Assembly: GCF_900187265.1 (NCBI RefSeq)
Contig: NZ_LT906450.1
Location: forward strand, 2,037,444-2,101,443
Source: Rhodococcus rhodochrous
GTDB taxonomy: Bacteria; Actinomycetota; Actinomycetes; Mycobacteriales; Mycobacteriaceae
Direction of reading: 5' to 3'
DNA length: 64,000 bases
Position 1 is the first letter of the stretch. Each line of letters opens with the position of its first letter. The position numbers and the translations under genes were made by a program. A model generated the notes under the pieces. That model saw only the letters and a program-made list of their open reading frames with translations. It was not told the origin of the DNA and ran no database searches. Positions 30,598 to 39,725 of the stretch are shown piece by piece.

Positions 30598-32976
30598 GTG
30601 ACGACCGAACTCGACACCGTGAACCGGCGGATCGCCCAGGAACTCGACGTCCGCGAAGACCAGGTGGCCGCGGCCGTGGGACTGCTCGACGGCGGCGCGA
30701 CCGTGCCGTTCGTCGCGCGTTACCGTAAGGAGGCGACCGGCGGTCTCGACGACGCCCAGCTGCGCACTCTCGAGGAACGTCTCCGCTACCTGCGCGAACT
30801 CGACGAGCGCCGCGTCGCGATCCTCGAATCGATCGAGGCGCAGGGCAAGCTCGACGACACGCTGCGCGGCCAGATCATGCTCGCCGACACCAAGGCGCGG
30901 CTCGAGGACATCTACCTGCCGTTCAAGCCGAAGCGGCGCACCAAGGCGCAGATCGCCCGCGAGGCCGGTCACGAGCCCGTCGCCGACGCGCTCATCGGCG
31001 ACCCCACCACCGATCCTGCCGGGTACACCTCCGAGCAGCTCGATGGTGCGCGCGCCATCCTCGTCGAACGCTTCGCCGAGGATGCGGACCTCGTCGGCGA
31101 GCTCCGGGAGGCGATGTGGACGCGCGGCAAGGTGACCTCCACCGTGCGGTCCGGCAAGGAGAACGACGGCGCGAAGTTCTCCGACTACTTCGAGTTCTCG
31201 GAACCGTTCACCCAGCTGCCCTCGCACCGCATCCTCGCCCTCCTGCGCGGCGAGAAGGAGGAGGTGCTGTCGCTGTCGTTCGATCCCGAGATCGACGAGC
31301 CGGTGCCCGGCGAGCGCAGCTACTACGAGGGCCGGATCGCGACGCGCTTCGGCATCGCCGACCAGGGTCGCCCCGCCGACAAGTGGCTGCTCGACACCGT
31401 GCGGTGGGCGTGGCGTACCAAGCTGCAGATGTCGCTGTCGCTGGACATCAGGATGCGGCTGCGGCAGTCCGCCGAGAAGGATGCGGTCGACGTCTTCGCC
31501 GCCAATCTCAAGGACCTGCTGCTCGCCGCACCGGCCGGCACTCGCCCGACGATGGGTCTCGACCCCGGCTACCGCACCGGCACGAAGGTCGCGGTCGTCG
31601 ACGCGACCGGCAAGGTCGTCGACCACACCACGATCTATCCGCATCAGCCCCACAACAAGCGTGACGAGGCCCTCGCGGTGCTCGCCGCCCTGGTCGCGCG
31701 GCACGGTGTCGAATTGATCGCCATCGGCAACGGCACGGCGTCGCGTGAGACCGACGCTCTCGCAGCCGATCTCGTGTCGCTGGCGAAGGTGCCCGGGCTG
31801 ACGAAGATCGTGGTGTCCGAGGCGGGTGCCTCGGTCTACTCGGCCTCCGAGTACGCCACCAAGGAACTCCCGGACCTCGACGTGTCCATCCGCGGTGCGG
31901 TCTCCATCGCGCGCCGTCTGCAGGATCCGCTCGCCGAACTGGTGAAGATCGACCCGAAGTCGATCGGCGTCGGCCAGTACCAGCACGACGTGTCCGAGAC
32001 GATGCTCGCGCGGTCGCTGGGCGCGGTCGTCGAGGACGCGGTGAACGCCGTCGGTGTCGATGTCAACACGGCGTCGGTCCCGCTGCTGTCGCGCGTCTCG
32101 GGTATCACCGGCTCGCTTGCGGAGAGCATCGTCGCCCACCGCGACCAGAACGGTCCGTTCCGGGCGCGCACCGCGCTCAAGGACGTCCCGCGACTCGGCC
32201 CGAAGGCCTTCGAGCAGTGCGCGGGCTTCCTACGGATCCCCAACGGTGACGACCCGCTCGACGCGTCCGCGGTGCACCCCGAGGCGTATCCGGTGGTGCG
32301 GCGTATCGTCGACCGGACGGGCAGCAGCGTCCGCGAACTGCTCGGCAACACCACGACCCTGCGGAAGCTGCGCGCGGACGAGTTCGCTGACGACCGTTTC
32401 GGTGTCCCCACCGTCACCGACATCATTTCCGAGCTCGAGAAGCCCGGCCGCGACCCGCGTCCCGAGTTCAGGACCGCGACCTTCGCCGCCGGTGTCGAGA
32501 AGGTCGCCGACCTGAAGCCCGGCATGGTCCTCGAGGGAGTGGTCACCAACGTCGCGGCGTTCGGTGCATTCGTCGACGTGGGCGTGCACCAGGACGGCCT
32601 CGTGCACGTCTCCGCCATGTCGCGCAGCTTCGTGAAGGATCCCCACGACGTCGTCCGGTCCGGCGAGGTCGTCAAGGTGAAGGTCCTCGAGGTCGACGTC
32701 GCGCGCCGGCGCATCGGTCTGACACTGCGACTCGACGACGAGATCCCCACCCCGGGCGCCGAGAAGTCCGGAGGTCATCCGCGCGGAGGTGCTCGTCGTC
32801 CCGGAGGCCAGGGCGGCGGTAACCAGGGCGGCGGTCGGGGCCGGAACGGCCAGGGCAATCGCGGACAGCAGGGCAATCGGGGGCAACAGGGCCGTGGCGG
32901 CGACCGTCGTTCGGCGCCGGCCGCCTCCGGATCGATGGCCGACGCTCTGCGACGCGCCGGTTTCGGTAACAACTGA
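30598..32976 (+). CDS. tex: Tex family RNA-binding S1 protein
   Basis: Tex is a conserved nucleic-acid-binding protein related to Spt6, linked to transcription and stress tolerance. The 792-residue protein has the N-terminal helical domain with VPFVARYRKEATGGLDD, a YqgF/RuvX-like domain (LDPGYRTGTKVAVVD), helix-hairpin-helix repeats (KDVPRLGPKAFEQCAGFLRI) and an S1 domain near residues 640-715. A Gly/Arg/Gln-rich tail of about 60 residues then ends MADALRRAGFGNN. The GTG at 30598 matches the family N-terminus; codons upstream translate the 24-bp repeats and are not expected to be protein. Confidence 0.94.
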   Translation: MTTELDTVNRRIAQELDVREDQVAAAVGLLDGGATVPFVARYRKEATGGLDDAQLRTLEERLRYLRELDERRVAILESIEAQGKLDDTLRGQIMLADTKARLEDIYLPFKPKRRTKAQIAREAGHEPVADALIGDPTTDPAGYTSEQLDGARAILVERFAEDADLVGELREAMWTRGKVTSTVRSGKENDGAKFSDYFEFSEPFTQLPSHRILALLRGEKEEVLSLSFDPEIDEPVPGERSYYEGRIATRFGIADQGRPADKWLLDTVRWAWRTKLQMSLSLDIRMRLRQSAEKDAVDVFAANLKDLLLAAPAGTRPTMGLDPGYRTGTKVAVVDATGKVVDHTTIYPHQPHNKRDEALAVLAALVARHGVELIAIGNGTASRETDALAADLVSLAKVPGLTKIVVSEAGASVYSASEYATKELPDLDVSIRGAVSIARRLQDPLAELVKIDPKSIGVGQYQHDVSETMLARSLGAVVEDAVNAVGVDVNTASVPLLSRVSGITGSLAESIVAHRDQNGPFRARTALKDVPRLGPKAFEQCAGFLRIPNGDDPLDASAVHPEAYPVVRRIVDRTGSSVRELLGNTTTLRKLRADEFADDRFGVPTVTDIISELEKPGRDPRPEFRTATFAAGVEKVADLKPGMVLEGVVTNVAAFGAFVDVGVHQDGLVHVSAMSRSFVKDPHDVVRSGEVVKVKVLEVDVARRRIGLTLRLDDEIPTPGAEKSGGHPRGGARRPGGQGGGNQGGGRGRNGQGNRGQQGNRGQQGRGGDRRSAPAASGSMADALRRAGFGNN

Positions 32977-33041
32977 CGCGAATCACCGGGTCACTCCTGC
33001 AATGCTGTGGACATGAGATCCACGGTGGCCGGAGTGAGCCG

Positions 33042-33950
33042 GTGATGCTCGACTGGATGCGGCGCGAGATCGTCGATCAGGGGCGCCTCCCGCTGCTGTT
33101 CTTCCTGCTCGGTTTCGTGGCCGCGTTCGTCTTCATCCGGATCAGCGTGCGGTTGATCCGCGCGCAGGTGCGCTGGTGGCCCGGCAACATCACCCCCGGT
33201 GGTCAGCACGTGCACCACGTGGTGTTCGGTGTCGTGACGATGGTGATCGCCGGTGGGGGACTGATCGCGATCTCCGAGGACGCGAACCGCCTCGCCGCCT
33301 GCATCCTCGCAGCGGTCTTCGGCATCGGTGCCGCGCTGACCCTCGACGAGTTCGCGCTGATCTTCTACCTGAACGACGTGTACTGGGAAGAACAGGGACG
33401 GGTGTCCGTCGACGCCGTCTTCGTGGCGATCGCCGTGACCGGGATGTGGTTGCTCGGCCTGCGACCGTTCGAACTCGGGGACGCCACGAACTTCGAGGAC
33501 AGCGGCGACTGGGCCGGACGAGCCGCGCTCGTCGTGGCCGTGCTCGTGAACCTTCTGCTCGCCGCGATCGTCCTGGCGAAAGGCAAGATCTGGACCGGCC
33601 TGGTGGGGTTGTTCATCATCCCGCTGCTGTGGGTCGGAGCGATCCGGCTCTCGCGGCCCGGTGCGCCCTGGGCTCGCTGGCGGTACGGCAAGCGGCCACG
33701 TCGTATGGCGCGCGCGCTCGAACGCGAACGTCGACTGCGACGTCCGGTGATCCGCGCCAAGATCTTCGTGCAGGATCTCGTCGCGGGCGCCCCGACGCTC
33801 GAGACCGTGCGGGGCAGTGTCGAGCACTCGCGCACCGCGACCGAGGCGGAACTGGACCGCCGCGTCAAACCGGCGCCACCGCCGATTTCATCGATCGATG
33901 CTCCGTCTGGCACAATGGACGGGTTGCCCCGTTCGGGCACGCCTACCTGA
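33042..33950 (+). CDS. Conserved actinobacterial membrane protein, unknown function
   Basis: I do not recognise a function. The 302-residue protein has about six hydrophobic segments: residues 15-33, 60-80, 85-108, 125-142, 162-182 and 186-206. A histidine-rich motif [11 protein letters not shown] lies after the first, and acidic residues sit in [13 protein letters not shown], which could bind metal. A basic cytoplasmic tail follows. GTG at 33042 or ATG at 33045 may start it. The promoter of rplS lies within its last 15 codons, so its 3' end has a double role. Confidence 0.7.
   Translation: MMLDWMRREIVDQGRLPLLFFLLGFVAAFVFIRISVRLIRAQVRWWPGNITPGGQHVHHVVFGVVTMVIAGGGLIAISEDANRLAACILAAVFGIGAALTLDEFALIFYLNDVYWEEQGRVSVDAVFVAIAVTGMWLLGLRPFELGDATNFEDSGDWAGRAALVVAVLVNLLLAAIVLAKGKIWTGLVGLFIIPLLWVGAIRLSRPGAPWARWRYGKRPRRMARALERERRLRRPVIRAKIFVQDLVAGAPTLETVRGSVEHSRTATEAELDRRVKPAPPPISSIDAPSGTMDGLPRSGTPT
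33886..33918 (+). promoter_or_regulatory. Promoter of rplS, inside the preceding gene
   Basis: TTTCATC (33886-33892) and TCTGGCACAATGG (33906-33918, -10-like CACAAT at 33911-33916) match the rpsP promoter blocks almost base for base. The site is within the last codons of the upstream membrane-protein gene, giving a leader of about 110 nt before rplS. Confidence 0.55.
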
Positions 33951-34033
33951 CCTGGGCACGAACCGGTCGAGCCCGCCATACGGCGGTCGCCGCCAGGTTC
34001 CTCTGCTCGAGCGAACAAGAGGATGTAAAACCG

Positions 34034-34375
34034 ATGAACACCCTGGACTTTCTGGACGCCAAGTCGCTGCGCGACGACATCCCGGACTTCCGTCCCGGCG
34101 ACACTCTCGACGTGCACGTCAAGGTCATCGAGGGCAGCAAGGAGCGTGTGCAGGTCTTCAAGGGCGTCGTGATCCGGCGTCAGGGCGGCGGCATCCGCGA
34201 GACCTTCACCGTCCGCAAGGTTTCCTTCGGAGTGGGCGTGGAGCGCACCTTCCCGGTGCACAGCCCCAACCTCGCCAAGATCGACGTGCTGACCCGTGGC
34301 GACGTCCGTCGCGCGAAGCTCTACTACCTGCGTGAGCTGCGCGGCAAGGCTGCCAAGATCAAGGAGAAGCGCTGA
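34034..34375 (+). CDS. rplS: 50S ribosomal protein L19
   Basis: L19 sits at the 30S-50S interface. The 113-residue protein is complete ([19 protein letters not shown], then [19 protein letters not shown]) and ends in a basic tail [17 protein letters not shown] precedes the ATG. A promoter matching that of rpsP lies upstream, and a strong terminator follows, so it is probably monocistronic. Confidence 0.97.
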   Translation: MNTLDFLDAKSLRDDIPDFRPGDTLDVHVKVIEGSKERVQVFKGVVIRRQGGGIRETFTVRKVSFGVGVERTFPVHSPNLAKIDVLTRGDVRRAKLYYLRELRGKAAKIKEKR

Positions 34376-34440
34376 TCTTCGGCCGCTGACCAGCCCCTCG
34401 GGCTGCTCGGCACGGCTCTCGAGCCACCCGATACAGCATC

Positions 34441-34480
34441 CGACGACCCGGCCCGGACATACGTCCCGGCCGGGTCGTCG
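34441..34480 (+). terminator. Terminator of rplS
   Basis: A perfect 13-bp GC-rich stem (34441-34453 with 34468-34480) is extended inward by GGAC/GTCC around a four-base loop after one mismatch. It is followed by TCGTTCTGG, weakly T-rich. It lies 65 bp after the rplS stop. Confidence 0.75.
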
Positions 34481-34567
34481 TCGTTCTGGATGGCGGTCTG
34501 TCTCTCGCCCGGCCGGTCGACGGTCGTCCTCGGCGGACCGCTGTACCGCAGACGCTAGTCTGTCGAG

Positions 34568-35413
34568 GTGGCAGATTCCCCGCACGATCCGGCTCGACCG
34601 GATGTGAACCGCAACGATGTTCGAGGTTCGGCTCGGAGCGATCGAGCCGACGGTGCACACCACCGGCGCGAGGACCCCGCGGCGAACGACACCGCCCCGG
34701 AGGCGAAGAAGCAGAAGTCGTTCTGGCGTGAACTGCCGATCCTGGTCGTCGTCGCACTGGCCCTGAGCTTCCTGCTGCAGACCTTCGTGGCGCGGGTCTA
34801 CCTCATTCCCTCGGAGTCGATGGAGCCGACACTGCACGGCTGCCCGGGCTGCACCGGCGACCGCATCGTCGTCGAGAAGGTGGGTTACCGCTTCACCGAC
34901 CCCCGCCCCGGTGACGTCATCGTCTTCGAGGGCCCCGACTCGTGGTCGGCCGGGTACGTCTCGACACGTTCCGACAACGTCGTCGTGCGGGGACTGCAGG
35001 AGATCGGTTCGCTCGTCGGCGTCGTGCCGCCCGACGAGAACGACCTCGTCAAGCGCGTGATCGCGACCGGCGGGCAGACGGTCGAATGCTGCGACGACCA
35101 GGGCCGTGTCCTCGTCGACGGTGTCCCGCTCGACGAGCCGTACGTGACCATGGACTTCCCGTTCACCCCGGGTGTCGTCACCTGCGAGACCGAGGTGCCC
35201 TCCGGGCGCTGCTTCGGGCCCGTCACCGTGCCCGAGGGCCACGTCTGGGTGATGGGTGACAACCGCAGCAACTCCGCCGACTCGCGTTACCACGTCGGGG
35301 ACGAGCATCAGGGCTCGATCCCGCTGGACAATGTCATCGGTAAAGCCCGCTTCATCGTGCTGCCTCCCGGCCGATGGGGCCTGATCGATTCACCGGAGAT
35401 CCTTCCCTCGTGA
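34568..35413 (+). CDS. lepB: Type I signal peptidase
   Basis: LepB cleaves signal peptides of Sec and Tat substrates on the outer face of the membrane. The 281-residue protein has a charged cytoplasmic N-terminal region, one membrane helix (about 57-76), the catalytic serine in SESMEPTL (Ser84), the catalytic lysine in KRVIA (Lys162), and box [13 protein letters not shown]. An insertion with paired cysteines (GCPGC and ECC) follows the active site. Its stop overlaps the rnhB GTG. Confidence 0.95.
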   Translation: MADSPHDPARPDVNRNDVRGSARSDRADGAHHRREDPAANDTAPEAKKQKSFWRELPILVVVALALSFLLQTFVARVYLIPSESMEPTLHGCPGCTGDRIVVEKVGYRFTDPRPGDVIVFEGPDSWSAGYVSTRSDNVVVRGLQEIGSLVGVVPPDENDLVKRVIATGGQTVECCDDQGRVLVDGVPLDEPYVTMDFPFTPGVVTCETEVPSGRCFGPVTVPEGHVWVMGDNRSNSADSRYHVGDEHQGSIPLDNVIGKARFIVLPPGRWGLIDSPEILPS

Positions 35414-36162
35414 CTGCTTGGCCACCTCGACCCGTGATCCGTCGCTCCTCGGGACTGCGCACCATGGAGTCCGCGCTCGCGCGGTGCGGTCTCGGTCCGG
35501 TCGCGGGGGTCGACGAAGCCGGCCGCGGTGCCTGCGCCGGGCCGCTGGTCGTCGCGGCCTGTGTGCTCGGCGACCGGCCGCACGCGTCGCTCGACCGGCT
35601 CGACGACTCGAAGAAGCTCACCGAACGAACCCGCGAGGAGCTGTACTCGGTGATCGTGAAACGCGCCCGGGCGTGGAGCGTGGTGGTGATCCCCGCGGAG
35701 GAGGTCGACGCGATCGGCGTCCACGTCGCCAACATCGAAGGCATGCGACGCGCGGTGGCGGGTCTGTCGACTCCGCCCGGTTACGTGCTCACCGACGGTT
35801 TCCGGGTCCCCGGACTGCCCGCACCGTCCCTGCCCGTGATCGGCGGCGACGCGGCCGCCGCATGCATCGCGGCGGCCAGCGTGCTCGCGAAGGTCACACG
35901 CGATCGGATGATGGTCGACCTCGACGGCGAGCTACCGGAGTACGGTTTCGCAGTACACAAGGGCTACAGCACTCCGACGCACATGGCGGCGTTGGCCGAG
36001 CACGGCCCGTCACCGCAGCACCGGCGGTCGTGGGCCAATGTGCGCTCCGTGTGCGGAGTGCCCGCAGTGCGACGTCGGTTGTTCGCCGACGACCCGGTTC
36101 GTCGCTCGTATGCAGACGACCCGGGGCGTCGATTGTTCACCGACGAGGCGGATGCGGGATGA
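35410..36162 (+). CDS. rnhB: Ribonuclease HII
   Basis: RNase HII excises ribonucleotides from DNA. The 250-residue protein has the signature [18 protein letters not shown] with the catalytic Asp-Glu pair, DDSKKLTE, and the second acidic cluster around VLTDGF. The C-terminus carries an extra arginine-rich repetitive tail ([23 protein letters not shown]). The GTG at 35410 overlaps the lepB stop (GTGA) and is the earliest sensible start. Confidence 0.94.
   Translation: MTAWPPRPVIRRSSGLRTMESALARCGLGPVAGVDEAGRGACAGPLVVAACVLGDRPHASLDRLDDSKKLTERTREELYSVIVKRARAWSVVVIPAEEVDAIGVHVANIEGMRRAVAGLSTPPGYVLTDGFRVPGLPAPSLPVIGGDAAAACIAAASVLAKVTRDRMMVDLDGELPEYGFAVHKGYSTPTHMAALAEHGPSPQHRRSWANVRSVCGVPAVRRRLFADDPVRRSYADDPGRRLFTDEADAG
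36073..36147 (+). repeat. Degenerate 27-bp repeat in the rnhB 3' end
   Basis: Units 36073-36099, 36100-36126 and a partial 36127-36147 each begin CGTCG and contain GACGA(C/G). They encode three copies of an RR(L/S)(F/Y)xDD/E-type nonapeptide at the RNase HII C-terminus. Confidence 0.75.
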
Positions 36163-36199
36163 TTGCAGGACACACCAGACTGGGAGGACACCGAGACCG

Positions 36200-36514
36200 A
36201 TGAGTGCCGAGGATCTCGAGAAGTACGAAACCGAGATGGAACTCTCGCTGTACAGGGAGTACCGGGACATCGTCGGTCAGTTCGCGTACGTCGTGGAGAC
36301 CGAGCGCCGGTTCTACCTGGCGAACGCGGTCGAGTTGCTGCCGCACAACGCCAACGGCGAGGTGTACTTCGAGGTGCGCATGTCCGACGCCTGGGTGTGG
36401 GACATGTACCGTCCCGCACGCTTCGTCAAGCATGTCCGTGTCATCACGTTCAAGGACGTCAACATCGAAGAGCTCGACAAGCCCGAACTGAGACTGCCCG
36501 ACAAGCTGGGCTGA
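36200..36514 (+). CDS. DUF2469 family protein
   Basis: This acidic 104-residue protein is conserved in actinobacteria after rnhB (Rv2901c in M. tuberculosis), with no established function. It begins MSAEDLEKYETEMELSLYRE and contains ETERRFYLANAVEL and the aromatic stretch SDAWVWDMYRPARFVK. GGGAGGA lies 11 bases before the ATG. The 177-bp gap downstream precedes yraN. Confidence 0.9.
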   Translation: MSAEDLEKYETEMELSLYREYRDIVGQFAYVVETERRFYLANAVELLPHNANGEVYFEVRMSDAWVWDMYRPARFVKHVRVITFKDVNIEELDKPELRLPDKLG

Positions 36515-36601
36515 CGTCCTCGGGGACGATCCTGCGCGCAGCGGCCGCATCCTAACCGGGGCGCCGAGACCGAGCCCTTCGCCGCGGCTCGTCGCCCTCG
36601 G

Positions 36602-36684
36602 TTGTGCACAGGCACCGCACTCATCCACAGATCCCCCGATCTCCGTGCTCGGACCCCGATTCCACGTGCCTCGGTCCTCCACAG
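36602..36684 (+). other. DnaA-box-like sequences upstream of yraN
   Basis: The gap before yraN holds TTGTGCACA (36602-36610), TCATCCACA (36621-36629) and CCTCCACAG (36676-36684). The first is one mismatch from the actinobacterial DnaA box TTGTCCACA as I recall it; the others match its core. Function is inferred and weak. Confidence 0.25.
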
Positions 36685-36691
36685 TGGGCGC

Positions 36692-37066
36692 ATGCAGGGG
36701 ACGAATCGGACATCACACAATCGGGATCTGGGCGCGCTAGGCGAAGACCTCGCCGCGGACTACCTCGAGTCGACCGGCATGGTCGTGCTCGCCCGGAACT
36801 GGCGCAGTCGATACGGCGAACTCGATCTCATCGCACAGGACGGCGCGGCCGTCGTCTTCGTCGAGGTCAAGACCCGCACAGGCACCGGATACGGCACCCC
36901 CGCCGAAGCGGTGACGCCCGCGAAGGCCGAACGCATCCGTCGCCTCGCCGGGCAGTGGTTGTCCGAACAGACGCGCCGCTGGTCGCACATCCGCGTCGAT
37001 GTGGTCACCGTCCTGCTCGCGCGGGGGCACGCTCCGGAGATCACCCACCGCAAGCAGGTCCTCTGA
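36692..37066 (+). CDS. YraN family endonuclease-like protein (UPF0102)
   Basis: This 124-residue protein has the restriction-endonuclease-like core of the YraN family: GEDLAADYLESTGM, RYGELDLIAQDG, then FVEVKTRTGTGYGTP, which supplies the D-ExK catalytic pattern. It precedes comM and dprA here, as in many bacteria, and the ATGA overlap with comM points to a shared transcript. Its biological role is not known. Confidence 0.9.
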   Translation: MQGTNRTSHNRDLGALGEDLAADYLESTGMVVLARNWRSRYGELDLIAQDGAAVVFVEVKTRTGTGYGTPAEAVTPAKAERIRRLAGQWLSEQTRRWSHIRVDVVTVLLARGHAPEITHRKQVL

Positions 37067-38574
37067 TGGCGCTCGGACGCGCGTGGTCGGTCGCGGTCTC
37101 CGGGATCGACGGGCAGGTCGTCGAGATCGAAGCCGACATCGGGCGAGGTCTGCCGGGTGTGACGATGGTCGGGCTGCCCGACACCGCGCTCCAGGAGTCG
37201 CGCGATCGGGTGCGCGCCGCCGTGTCGAATTCCGGTGCCAAGTGGCCGGATTCGAAGGTCGTGCTCGCACTGTCTCCGGCCACGCTGCCGAAGGTCGGCA
37301 GTGTCTACGACCTCGGGTTGGCGTGCGCGGTCCTCGACGCGGCGGATGTCGTGCCGACCGAGGCAGTCTCCCGGACGGTGCTGCTCGGCGAACTCGCGCT
37401 CGACGGGCGCGTCCGTCCGGTGCGCGGTGTGCTGCCCGCCGTGCTCACGGCGAAGAAGCACGGCTGGTCGCGCGTGGTGGTGCCCACCGCGACGATGACC
37501 GAGGCGGCGCTCGTCGACGGCATCGACGTCTACGGCGCCGAAACGCTGCGCGAGTTGGTGATCTGGCTGCAGGGCGACGGTCCGCTCGAACGGCCCGATC
37601 CGCGTGCGCTGCCACCACGGGCGGTGCGGGGTGATCTCAGCGAAGTGGTCGGTCAGCACGAAGCGCGTCGCGCGATCGAGGTCGCTGCGGCCGGCGCGCA
37701 CCACCTGATGCTGACCGGTCCGCCGGGGATCGGGAAAACGATGCTTGCACAGCGACTTCCGGGGATTCTGCCGGACCTGAGCGAGAATCATGCCCTCGAG
37801 GTGACGGCCATCCACTCGGTGGCGGGCACCCTCACCAGCGACCGGCCGCTCGTGACGGAACCACCTTTCATCGCGCCCCATCACACGGCGTCGGTGAGTT
37901 CGCTGATCGGAGGCGGCACCGGCATGGCGAAACCCGGCGCGGTGAGCCGGGCGCACCGCGGCGTGCTGTTCCTCGACGAGGTCGCCGAGATGGGGACGAA
38001 GACACTCGAAGCGCTGCGTACACCGCTCGAGGACGGGGAGGTACGCATCGCCCGGCGCGACGGTGTCGCGCGATATCCGGCTCGGTTCCAGCTGATCCTC
38101 GCCGCCAACCCCTGCCCGTGCGCACCGCCACGCGACGCCGACTGCGTGTGCGCGCCGACCGCACGTCGCCGTTATCTGGGGCGACTGTCGGGCCCGCTCC
38201 TCGATCGCGTCGACCTGCGGGTCCGGATGCAGGCCGTCGCGACGAGCGCATTGATGGGGGAGACGGGCGAGAGCACCGACGACGTGCGGGCGCGTGTCGC
38301 CCGGGCGAGAGCCGCGGCACGCGAGCGGTGGGCCGATCACGGCTGGGCTACCAACGCCGAGGTGCCCGGACCGGCCCTCCGGCAGAAGTTCCGGCTTCCG
38401 CGGGCCGCGCTCGAACCCGTCGAATGGGCGCTGCGTAAGGGCGCTATCACCGCGCGAGGAGCGGATCGCGCACTTCGGGTCGCGTGGACGCTGAGCGACC
38501 TCGACGGTTCCGATTCGCCGTCGGCGACGCACGTCGCTGCCGCCCTCGACTTCCGGGATCGGGGTGTCGCATGA
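37066..38574 (+). CDS. comM: ComM/YifB family Mg-chelatase-like AAA ATPase
   Basis: ComM is a hexameric helicase that helps integrate transforming DNA by branch migration. The 502-residue protein has an N-terminal LonC-like domain (SGIDGQVVEIEADI), Walker A GPPGIGKT, Walker B GVLFLDEVAEM, an ANPCPC sensor segment with a cysteine cluster (CPCAP, then DCVCAP) and the C-terminal helical domain. It is coupled by ATGA overlaps to both yraN and dprA. Whether this organism is naturally competent cannot be told from this. Confidence 0.92.
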   Translation: MALGRAWSVAVSGIDGQVVEIEADIGRGLPGVTMVGLPDTALQESRDRVRAAVSNSGAKWPDSKVVLALSPATLPKVGSVYDLGLACAVLDAADVVPTEAVSRTVLLGELALDGRVRPVRGVLPAVLTAKKHGWSRVVVPTATMTEAALVDGIDVYGAETLRELVIWLQGDGPLERPDPRALPPRAVRGDLSEVVGQHEARRAIEVAAAGAHHLMLTGPPGIGKTMLAQRLPGILPDLSENHALEVTAIHSVAGTLTSDRPLVTEPPFIAPHHTASVSSLIGGGTGMAKPGAVSRAHRGVLFLDEVAEMGTKTLEALRTPLEDGEVRIARRDGVARYPARFQLILAANPCPCAPPRDADCVCAPTARRRYLGRLSGPLLDRVDLRVRMQAVATSALMGETGESTDDVRARVARARAAARERWADHGWATNAEVPGPALRQKFRLPRAALEPVEWALRKGAITARGADRALRVAWTLSDLDGSDSPSATHVAAALDFRDRGVA

Positions 38575-39704
38575 GCGGACACGACGATGAACGGCGCCTG
38601 GCCTGGGCCTATCTGTCGACCGTCACGCAGGGCGCGTCGCGATCGTTGTCGGCGGCGGTCGAGGCCGCGGGTGTGCTCGAGGTGGCGGCCGCCATCCGGT
38701 CGGGCTCGGGCCTCGGCGAACTCTCGTCGCGGTACTCGGTGCGGGCGCACCTCGACACCGCGGCACGGGATCTCGACCGTCTGGGTCGGGCCGGAGGTCG
38801 ACTGGTGACGCCCGACGACGACGAATGGCCCGCATGGCAGATGCTCGGCTTCGGCACCCTCGACACCGCGACCGACGCCGAGGGGCCGCCCCTCGCACTG
38901 TGGGTGTGGGGGAGCCGGCGGATCGACGACCTCGCCGAACGCGCGATCGGCATCGTCGGGACCCGTGCCGCGAGCGGTTACGGAGAGCACGTCACCGCCG
39001 AGATCGCCGGGGACCTCGCCGCCGACGGGTGGACGGTCGTGTCCGGTGCGGCCTTCGGCGTCGACGCTGCCGCACACCGCGCGGCGCTCGGGGTGGGCGG
39101 CACCACGGTCGCGATCCTGGCCTGTGGGGTCGATCGGGCGTACCCGGCGGCGCACACGACCATGCTGCGCCGGATCTCCGAGTCGGGCCTGGTGGTCAGC
39201 GAACATCCGCCGGGTACGACCCCTGCGCGGTACCGGTTCCTCGCCCGCAATCGGCTGATCGCGGCGTTGTCCGCCGGCACGGTCGTCGTCGAGGCGGGTT
39301 GGCGCAGCGGGGCGCGCAACACCGCGGCTTGGGCGCGACGACTCGGCCGGCCGGTCATGGCGGTCCCCGGACCGGTGACCTCGGCGGCATCGCAGGGCTG
39401 TCACCGCATGATCAGGGAAGGCGAGGCCCGTCTGGTGGGTGCGGCGCGCGACATCGTCGAGGAGTGCGGTCCGCTCCTGGCCTGCGGGGACGACGACCGT
39501 GACGGCCTGTTCCGCCGCGACCTGGACGGACTGTCGGGTGACATGGCTCTGGTCTACGAGGCACTTCCGGCATCGGAGGTCTGCGATCCGGCGACGGTGG
39601 CCGAGTCGGCGGGACTGCCGATCGAGCGGGTGCGGGCTGCGCTTCCCCTGCTCGAACTCGACGGCCTGGTGGTAGCGACGGACGGAGGGTGGCAGCGGAC
39701 ATGA
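38571..39704 (+). CDS. dprA: DNA processing protein DprA
   Basis: DprA protects incoming single-stranded DNA and loads RecA in transformation. The 377-residue protein has the Rossmann-like core with IGIVGTRAASGYGE, SGAAFGVDAAAHRAAL, ILACGVDRAYPAAH, SEHPPGTTPARYRFLARNR and VEAGWRSGARNTA. A winged-helix C-terminus (LVYEALPASEVC) follows. The ATG overlaps the comM stop. A perfect 8-bp hairpin follows immediately, shared with the convergent ClC gene. Confidence 0.94.
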   Translation: MSGHDDERRLAWAYLSTVTQGASRSLSAAVEAAGVLEVAAAIRSGSGLGELSSRYSVRAHLDTAARDLDRLGRAGGRLVTPDDDEWPAWQMLGFGTLDTATDAEGPPLALWVWGSRRIDDLAERAIGIVGTRAASGYGEHVTAEIAGDLAADGWTVVSGAAFGVDAAAHRAALGVGGTTVAILACGVDRAYPAAHTTMLRRISESGLVVSEHPPGTTPARYRFLARNRLIAALSAGTVVVEAGWRSGARNTAAWARRLGRPVMAVPGPVTSAASQGCHRMIREGEARLVGAARDIVEECGPLLACGDDDRDGLFRRDLDGLSGDMALVYEALPASEVCDPATVAESAGLPIERVRAALPLLELDGLVVATDGGWQRT

Positions 39705-39725
39705 CCCTGGATCGATGCCAGGGTC
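39703..39725. terminator. Hairpin between dprA and the ClC gene
   Basis: A perfect 8-bp stem (39703-39710 with 39718-39725) and 7-nt loop overlap the stop codons of both convergent genes. No U-tract is present. Confidence 0.5.
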
